Shown: positions 56,939 to 64,000 of the stretch, piece by piece | Position numbering within the stretch: the stretch's first letter is position 1 | Layout of the letters: every line of letters begins with the position of its first letter | Assembly (NCBI GenBank): GCA_963921825.1 | Contig: OY997596.1 | Location: forward strand, 8,313,001-8,377,000 | From: Erodium maritimum | Taxonomy: Eukaryota; Streptophyta; Magnoliopsida; Geraniales; Geraniaceae | DNA: 64,000 nucleotides | Direction of reading: 5' to 3' | Program-made: the position numbers and the translations under genes | Notes under the pieces: generated by a model | Database searches by the model: none | Seen by the model: only the letters and a program-made list of their open reading frames with translations | Told to the model about the DNA's origin: nothing

Positions 56939-58245
56939 TTTTTTTTGGCATAGAAGTGGAATTTTATTAATTATAGAAATAGCAGTGATCAACAATGAGA
57001 CATAACTGGTAGGAATGAAAAGGGAGAGACATAGCGTCGAACGACATGTTCGAGACGTTGACCCTATAAATAAAATATCTGGCTAATCCAGGTGAAAATT
57101 GAGGGGGTAGATCTTCTTAGCGATTAGGGTGCAAAAGGATTATACTCCCGCCATGGTTAGCAACCTCAGATGTTAACCCTCAGTAGGGGTGTCCATGGGT
57201 CGGGCCCCGGCCCCGTGGCCAAATTTTTGAACCGACCCGGATTGACCGGGTTCAAAAAATGTAACCCACTCCCGGCCCCGGGCCCAAATAAAGACCTTTG
57301 AACCCACCCGGTAGGATTATGCACCGGTTCACCGGGTTGGACCAACCCATCCGAATTTGATAATAATTGATAACATTAACCGTAAGTAGTAGTACATATA
57401 CTTTCAAAAACAAATTCAATATCCAAAAAAAAACCATTAAAAAGTCATCAAATAGTGCTTAGAAGCTCTCAATATGATCACTTCTTAATGATGGAAAAAC
57501 TTCATACCCTGTTCAAACTTTATCAAAGGTTCAAGAATTACAAACGTCAAATAGGGAGTTCAAGTTGACCCAAAATGGATTACGATTACAAAAGATGAGT
57601 TTAACACAAAACTACGACATGTTCAAAATCTCAAGCCATCAATCTTATGTAAAAGTAATTAAAATTGTAAGAGTGTGGCCTTAGGCCTTGGACTTGTACC
57701 ATATCCGGGTGGTCCGGGTTATGTAGGAAACCATGTCACGGATCTGCTACCCGGACCGCTCACTACGGATTTGGTATTTTTGAACCCGGACCCGTCCCCG
57801 TAACCCCTGGGGGCAAACCCACTAGGGCCGGGTTGGACGGGTTGACCGGGTGGACTGGGTTATGGGTCAATTTTGGACACCCCTAACCCTCAGATAGATG
57901 TGAGAGCCTTTTGAATTAGTTGGTTGCTGAAAACTAACTTAACATGAGTCGATCTGATACATTGTATATGGTGACGTCGGTTCCACCTGGAACGTCGTGA
58001 TTTGGTAATATCATCCCAATCACTCGTCTCTGTTGTTATCATTCGTAGGGGCGAGGGTGTTTCGCTCCTCACCAGTTACACCCTTACCATTATCAAATCT
58101 CCATGTCCCTTTGGTGGACCTTCTAGACTCTGAGCCCATAGACTGTGGAAGCGCGGTTTAGGGGCTCAGATTCTTTTACCGGAGTGTGTGATTTGATGTC
58201 ATCGTCATACTCAAAAATGTCATCCTCCTTTCGTCAAGACGTTAC
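56939..58245 (-). mobile_element. LINE 3' fragment (minus strand) carrying a hAT insertion
   Basis: The T-run at 56939-56946 followed by GGCATAGAAGTGG looks like the complement of a LINE tail. CAAATAC occurs at 56932-56938 and 58246-58252, a possible but short 7-bp duplication. Internal readings are not recognised. The hAT unit at 57184-57885 interrupts it. Confidence 0.4.
57184..57885. mobile_element. Non-autonomous hAT element
   Basis: A 702-bp unit with 12-bp perfect terminal inverted repeats (TAGGGGTGTCCA ... TGGACACCCCTA). It is flanked by perfect 8-bp duplications ACCCTCAG (57176-57183 and 57886-57893). Both subterminal regions are crowded with GACCCGG/CCGGGTT-type units, while the centre is AT-rich. 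No transposase. Confidence 0.95.
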
Positions 58246-58252
58246 CAAATAC

Positions 58253-59437
58253 AATCATGCTAACATCAATCCCACTTTACCAGTAATTAGGGTGTGTAGC
58301 TATGACTATGATAGGTGACAGCTCTACAGTGCATGCATCGTTTTCAGAGCCCACGCTTCTACAATTTCTATCAGCAGCCTCCTTGACCTCGATTCTTATT
58401 AAATTACTTTTAGGAGGTGACCTTTTATAACTAACGAAATAATAAGAGGTTTTATGATAACATTCGAGGATTTATATAACTCATTCAAAAACTAGTGTGT
58501 TCATTCTCTCTATGATTTAGGTATCCTGCTTCCGAACTTGAACGAATTTATAAACACCTATGAATTAATTACGAATTTTTATCCAAGGAAATAGTTTGTA
58601 AGCGAAAATGCGGAGGACAAGAGCATGATATGTAGGCATAGAAATGACATGGAGATGATAAAAGGAGGACATGATGATAATTGTACAACATTCTAGGGAT
58701 GGATAAGCAACTTTGATGGGAAGCCTTCTGGTTTGGTCGAATTTGACGTAGCCTTGTTTCTTTCTGTCCCCAACCTCAAAGCCCACATGATCTTGCTCCT
58801 CTCTTTCTTCTCTATTTACCTTTAATGCCACTCACCCCTCTCTACTTGGACGTTATATGTTATTTTTACAAGTTACGATTATCAATTCAAATTTGATGAT
58901 CTTAGATGTTTTACATCATTTGTATTACCATGGAATAAGATATAATTTGCTCATCCATGACCTTTGTAAACATGACTTCCAACCTCAGAACTAATGCATA
59001 GAAACAACAATATTTTTTTTGTGGATAATTTAGACTCGTTGACTTAAAATATTTCGATTTTCAAATCATTATTTCAGTGTGTATTTTTCAAATTTTCAAG
59101 TTACTTTTTTTCATCTAATATTTTTAAATCCGATTTTCAAATTACTACGCACTGTTCATGCCCAAAATTGAACAAAAAAGAATAATTTAATTTTTTTGAA
59201 ACATTAGGGTAACTAGAAAACAATACAGGTTACGATAATCACTTAGAAATCGGAGTGAGAATCTTATATGTTTTGCTAGAAATCTGAAACAAGATCGTTC
59301 AAACTAAATGAGAAGATACAAGAACAACTATTACGATGATTTGATCATGCGAGACATAACTCCGAAGGCTAGAAGGTATGCATTTAAGAGTTTTTGATAC
59401 AGCTTACAAAAGATTTAGCATCAATATGTAGCATGTC
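58253..59437. other. Intergenic, no gene seen
   Basis: AT-rich sequence without recognised genes or element ends. The 88-codon minus frame at 58565-58831 is not recognised. Confidence 0.45.
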
Positions 59438-59448
59438 ATTCATAATGC

Positions 59449-59491
59449 TTATTCTTTTTTTTTTTATGAAACGGGGAGACTCAAGATTTTT
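59449..59491 (-). mobile_element. Extremely 5'-truncated LINE insertion (43 bp)
   Basis: A T-run and ATGAAACGGGGAGACTC, the complement of a LINE 3' end, sit between 11-bp direct repeats ATTCATAATGC (59438-59448 and 59492-59502). The tail resembles that of the 48505-50459 element (CCCG TTTATAAG). Confidence 0.6.
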
Positions 59492-59502
59492 ATTCATAAT
59501 GC

Positions 59503-60455
59503 CAATTGATAATAACAAAAATTAGGTTAACGACTATGGGCTTCAGAATATGCCTAGGACTTCCGTAGGATTTTCGGTACTCTGGGACTCGTATCAGGAG
59601 TCTAGTTTGCATCATAAGCAAGATGGAGCAATCTAAGCGTACTAAAAATGAATTAGAAAACATAAAAATACAGAAAACAAAATACCGTCTCGAGATCGAG
59701 GTTGTCTAAGGAACCTTGAGAAAAGCTACATAGTTGACTGTTTGACCGCCTCATGATAGATCTTGTTTTCCAGAACAGACTGGGATACTCCGCTCGAAGT
59801 GGATCGACCGACCTTTATCTTGATTCGCTAGGTAACTTGACCTAAGCTGTCGTGGATTTTTTTTGATAAATGATGGATTTATTAAAAACCTAACCTAGGG
59901 TGTCGTGGAATGATACACCATCTTACCGTCCTACCCCCGGATCCCAAATCCACTAACCGGATAGCTCTAGATCCTTCTTTAGCCGTTGTCATATGGTGGT
60001 CGTTGCATGGAAGACGACAACGATGAGACACGCGATATTCGTACCTAACATTCACCGGAGAGGAGACGCCTCAAACCTAGCCCTCGACGGATATCCATGG
60101 CTCTTATTATCCCTAGACGGATATCCTTGGCTCTCATTTTGGGGAAGAGGAATTCAACAATGCCGAAAATTGGGAAATCACTCATGAAAAAAATATAGGA
60201 CTAACTAGTCTCTTAGACTCTCGGGATAATTAGTTCTTATTCATAATTACGTAGTTTTTTCATTAATCATATAAGAAGAATCGCTTTTTATTAAACAAAA
60301 GGTTTAGAAATCGTTGTTACGGTGGTGTTTGAGAATATATGCAATTTTTCGAACCTAGTAATTGATATATTCTTTTTTTTCCTCTTCTTTCATTATTGTC
60401 TTAATGGAATAGATGAATTTAAAAGTATGTATAGAATTAACAAAACGCTTAAAGG
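59503..60455. other. Intergenic, no gene seen
   Basis: No recognised coding frame. A direct repeat containing GACGGATATCC is at 60085-60095 and 60117-60127. Confidence 0.45.
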
Positions 60456-60880
60456 TGGAATTTTTTTATAGGGAAAGATATGCTTTCATTCAAACAAGCC
60501 GAAAGCCATACAACAAAAAATAGTCCACAGATGAGACCCGATACAGTCCAAGATAAAGGTTGCAGTCCTTAACTTGAAACCAAAGTAGGCGATCCAACAC
60601 ACTTGGATGGAAATAAAGTAAGTTCTACAAACAACCGTAAAATAGGGGTGGCAACTAGAGATACGATCTATAACGCGAAATGAATGAGCTAAATACCTAG
60701 CAAGGTGGTTGTTTTGTTTCGCGGGGGGACTCGGACGATCACCCCAAGGCACATGACTCTCTCAAAATATGGACATAGATAGATTGGGGGTACACAAGAC
60801 AATCCCCCCAACCCACTTAACACCTATCATAATTCTCGACGAGGCTGTTTACTAGCCCTCATCGAAAAAAGAGAAAGGGA
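60456..60880 (-). mobile_element. Truncated LINE 3' end (minus strand)
   Basis: The T-run at about 60461-60468 followed by ATAGGG is the complement of a LINE tail. The minus frame 60752-60486 reads NNHLARYLAHSF and CMAFGLFE, like the very C-terminus of plant LINE ORF2 followed by its 3' UTR. The 5' limit is uncertain and no duplication was found. Confidence 0.5.
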
Positions 60881-63800
60881 AATGTTCAGGTGATCCTGCT
60901 CAGTCGGGTCGCTATCCATTTGATTAAAAGTCCATTTCTTTGATCTATCCGCTCCCCCAAAAGTATTGTTACTATTCTCTCCTTAAAAAAAACTTCAGCA
61001 TTGTGGCCTGTCTTTCCACTCTTCTTACTGGCTAGAACTCTTGTGCTTCCTTCTTGGGCTTACTATCGGTTAGGAAAGGTGTTTTCATCTGGTCAGGGCC
61101 CCTTAACGTCCTATGTTGGTTGATGAGCTGAACTGGTTGGGGGTTGTCAAGGCTGCGATCATCCCCTTTCCCTAGACAATTTGTCTTTCAGGATGAAGGC
61201 AGACAAAAAGGTTGTCGGGTCAAGCGGAATGATAGGTTGAGTGGCATGCATGGGTGGGGGTGTACAACTGACCCCTTACCCCAAACCCTTTCCCTATCCA
61301 CACACCCCCTCATGTGGACGCTTTTGAAGACTTGGCCATTAGGCATCATTATAGGCTGAACTTGGAACGTATCCCATATGGGAAGAGCACTTTACAAGCC
61401 GTTGACAAGGTTGGGCTGGTAAGAGTCTAACCATGCACGAGTACCTTTAAAATAATTGAATAGTATAGGGTCCATTGAATAAATGTAAATCATATTAGAT
61501 AGTGCCAGAGACGTATTGTTGAACTAGACGGATGTACTGACAGGGCAAGAATTCATAGGCGGGAAGCAATTAAAATCCAGTATGAGAATGCTTTATGTGC
61601 TTAAGAGGCATTTTGGCGCTAAAGGGAAAAACATCACTGGCTAGCGGAAGGAGACAAGAACACCAAATTCTTTCAAGACTCAGCCAGGTATTGGAGACGG
61701 GTAAATGCAATTATGTCCCTTCAAGACTCCCTTGGAAACATGGTCACTTGGGAATCATGTATGAATCAGCTCTTCACGGACTATTTTACTCGGTTATTCT
61801 CAACCAGTCAACCAAATTTATCAGACTTCCTGATCACCCTACTAGCATGAATCAATCAGGCCGATAACGCACTACTCCTAGCACCGGTACCACTGAATAA
61901 ATTCGGTATGCCGTCTTTCAAATGTTTCCAGATAAATCCCCGAGTCCGGATGGTTTGAACCCTAGATTCTACCAACACTACTGGCCATCGGTTGTTGATG
62001 AGGTAATCCTATTTATTCAGGGGTCATTAATGACAGGGCCTTTGATCTGGATCTTAACGATACCTCGATTGACTTTATTCCAAAGAAACTGGCACAAAGG
62101 TTATTATTGATTTACGACCTATTACTCTTTGCAATGTTATATTTCAGATCTTATCCAAGGTACTGACAAATCGACTCTGACCCCTCCTCCAAAAGGTCAT
62201 TTCAAAAACTCAAGGCGCTTTTAACCCCGGTCGATGCATTCAAGATAACATGTTAATATCCCTTGAGATTATCCATTTTCTGAAACGGAATACGCAGGGA
62301 AATGGGGTTCATGTCTTTAAAGCTGGATATGAGTAAGGCCTATGATAGGGTCGAATGAAGCTAGTTGCAGGAAATCATGGACAAACTAGGTTTCTCTGAT
62401 GAATGGATTGAATTAATGGCCTCTTGTATGCACACTGTGATATATTACATTATGCTAGGGGGACGGGAAACACCGAAGCTTACCCCAAGTAGGGGGATCT
62501 ATCAAGGTGATCCATTATCTCCTTACTTATTCCTCCTCTACATGGAAGGTTTGTCTCATCTGCTAATTAGAGATCAAGTGACATGTTTCATTCATGGGGT
62601 CAAGGTTGCACGGTGGCACCAGACATATCGCATATGTTCTTTTCTGATGACTGCTACATTTTCTGTAGGGCCACCCCGAAGATACCACCACATTCATGCT
62701 ATTTTGACTATATTTGGCAATCTTTCTGGTCATGTTCTCAATCTTAATAAATCTTCAATTATGTTCAACACGAATACCTTCCGGAGGAGCACCGATCTTG
62801 CCGTGATATACTCTCCATAACCGAAACAGCCACAACCTCAATGTATCTTGGATTCCCAAACATGATTGGCAAGAATCGTAATGCGGCTATGACGTATCTT
62901 GGTGACCAAGTGTTAGCTCGGATTGGGTCTTGGGAAGGGAAACTATTACCCACGGTTGGTGGGGAGGTTATGATTCACTTGGTTCTTACCTCGCTTCCGG
63001 TCTATATCATGTTAGTATTCAGAGTCCCTCAGATGATAGTATCTCGAATTCACGTGGCCCTGGTGGGGAGGAAAGTCAGCTCGCTCTATAATTTGACAAG
63101 AATGGGGGTATGGATTTCAAACACTTGCAAGATGTTAACATTGCACTACTGGGCAAACAAACATGTGGCCTCATTCATCGACGACATTCCTTGGTTTCCC
63201 GTGTCCTCAAGGCTAGGTATTTCCCTACAACAGATTTCCTACAAGCGCAACTAGATGGTAGTCCAAGCTTTACTTGGTCCAGTATCCACTCGACACAGGA
63301 TCTACTACAGAATGGCGTGCGCATCGCCATTGAAGATGGGTGTGACACGTTGATCTAGGGCACACCGTGTCTAATCGGACCAACACCCACTATTGAGTCC
63401 GCAGGTGATACCCTAGTTCGGGCCTCGTTGCGGGCCTAATGGTAACAGAGACACGACACTGGGATATGGATCTCCTATATCAACTTTTTGATGAACCAGA
63501 CAGGATCAATATCGTATAGGTGCCACTATCGGAGAATCAGGATAAGGACGAATGGTACCGGGCTACGGACAAACAAGATCTCTACACAACAAAGGACAAC
63601 TCCAATATTTTAGCAAGAGATCGTCATCAACAACGTCAGAATACTACAACAGTGATTTGGGCTGCGATATGGGGAATTCATGTCCCGCCGAGACTCCGAA
63701 TCTTTTTGTTGAGATGCCTCACTGACACCCTCCAGGTAGAGACCAACTTAGATCGTCGGTATGTCCTTATATCTAATACTTTCTCCATCTACGGCAGGGG

Positions 63801-64000
63801 GGATGAAACGGTAGGCCATCTCCTTCTCACATATGGTTTCGCAAAAACATGCTAGAGACAACTAGGAGGTATTCCCCCACCTTCTATGTGCCCCCACCTT
63901 ATATGGTGGGAAGTTATCTCAACAGCCCCTACCAAAGCTAGAGAGGCGGAGATCCTAAGCGTTTTATGGAGAATTTGGAAAACTGGGAACACTCTAACTT
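60881..64000 (+). pseudogene. LINE ORF2 reverse transcriptase, heavily mutated, runs off the window
   Basis: Plus-strand pieces of an L1-type ORF2 in shifting frames. From about 61600 comes the pre-RT linker (HWLAEGDKNTKFF). At 61922, SPSPDGLNPRFYQHYWPSV starts the RT. Then come ITDYRPITLC-like scraps (62105-62150), LDMSKAYDRVE (62320-62355), the GIYQGDPLSPYLFLL block (62500-62540) and the catalytic box near 62640, now FSDD after a frameshift instead of F/YADD. The thumb follows (MYLGFPNMIGKNRN, 62841), then zf-RVT (63640-63860). Multiple stops make it non-functional. The part before 61600 shows no clear endonuclease. Confidence 0.88.

Overview
The window is nuclear DNA of a flowering plant, most likely a eudicot. 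Spliced genes have GT-AG introns, there is a compact Pol III tRNA gene, ribosomal-protein-type promoters carry GGCCCA and telo-box motifs, and most of the sequence is dense, nested retrotransposon and DNA-transposon debris. The species cannot be named from the sequence.

Four protein genes look intact. (1) An intronless MEKK-subfamily MAP kinase kinase kinase (12402-13754, +). (2) A four-exon Ran-binding protein 1 gene (26162-27946, +). (3) A six-exon pyruvate decarboxylase gene (41067-43786, +). (4) A two-exon gene for the 25-residue ribosomal protein eL41 (55107-55294, -). There is also a tRNA-Ile(UAU) gene (56078-56151, -). Broken gene copies are a PEP carboxykinase pseudogene that keeps its introns (52180-53988), a poly(A)-binding-protein first-RRM fragment (32067-32306) and an RBM25-like exon (36529-36630). 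The genes are unrelated and there is no operon-like organisation; each has its own promoter.

The rest is repeats, laid out as follows. 0-8 kb: a LINE ORF2 3' end, a 1.1-kb LINE-like retroposon (family A), a LINE ORF1 relic and LTR-element relics. 8-11 kb: a TRIM element, a short LINE-like retroposon and a Tourist MITE. 16-19 kb: an ORF2-less LINE with a Mutator-like MITE beside its target-site duplication. 22.7-25.6 kb: a second family A copy containing a hAT element and an LTR fragment. 28-41 kb: LINE ORF1 relics, a hAT element, a 1.15-kb retroposon, and copia- and gypsy-like LTR pieces. 44-50.5 kb: two more ORF2-less LINEs flanking a copia 3' end. 51-60 kb: MITEs, the pseudogene, eL41, the tRNA and a hAT element inside a LINE. 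60.9-64 kb: a decayed LINE ORF2 running off the window.

The most notable pattern is three separate RRM-ORF1 LINE copies of about 1.75-1.96 kb (16348-18310, 44255-46007, 48505-50459). Each is bounded by a perfect 13-16 bp target-site duplication and has a 3' tail, yet none has a reverse transcriptase ORF. They therefore inserted as ORF2-less units, probably mobilised in trans, like the half-L1 elements of mammals. Many insertion boundaries here were resolved to the base by target-site duplications.
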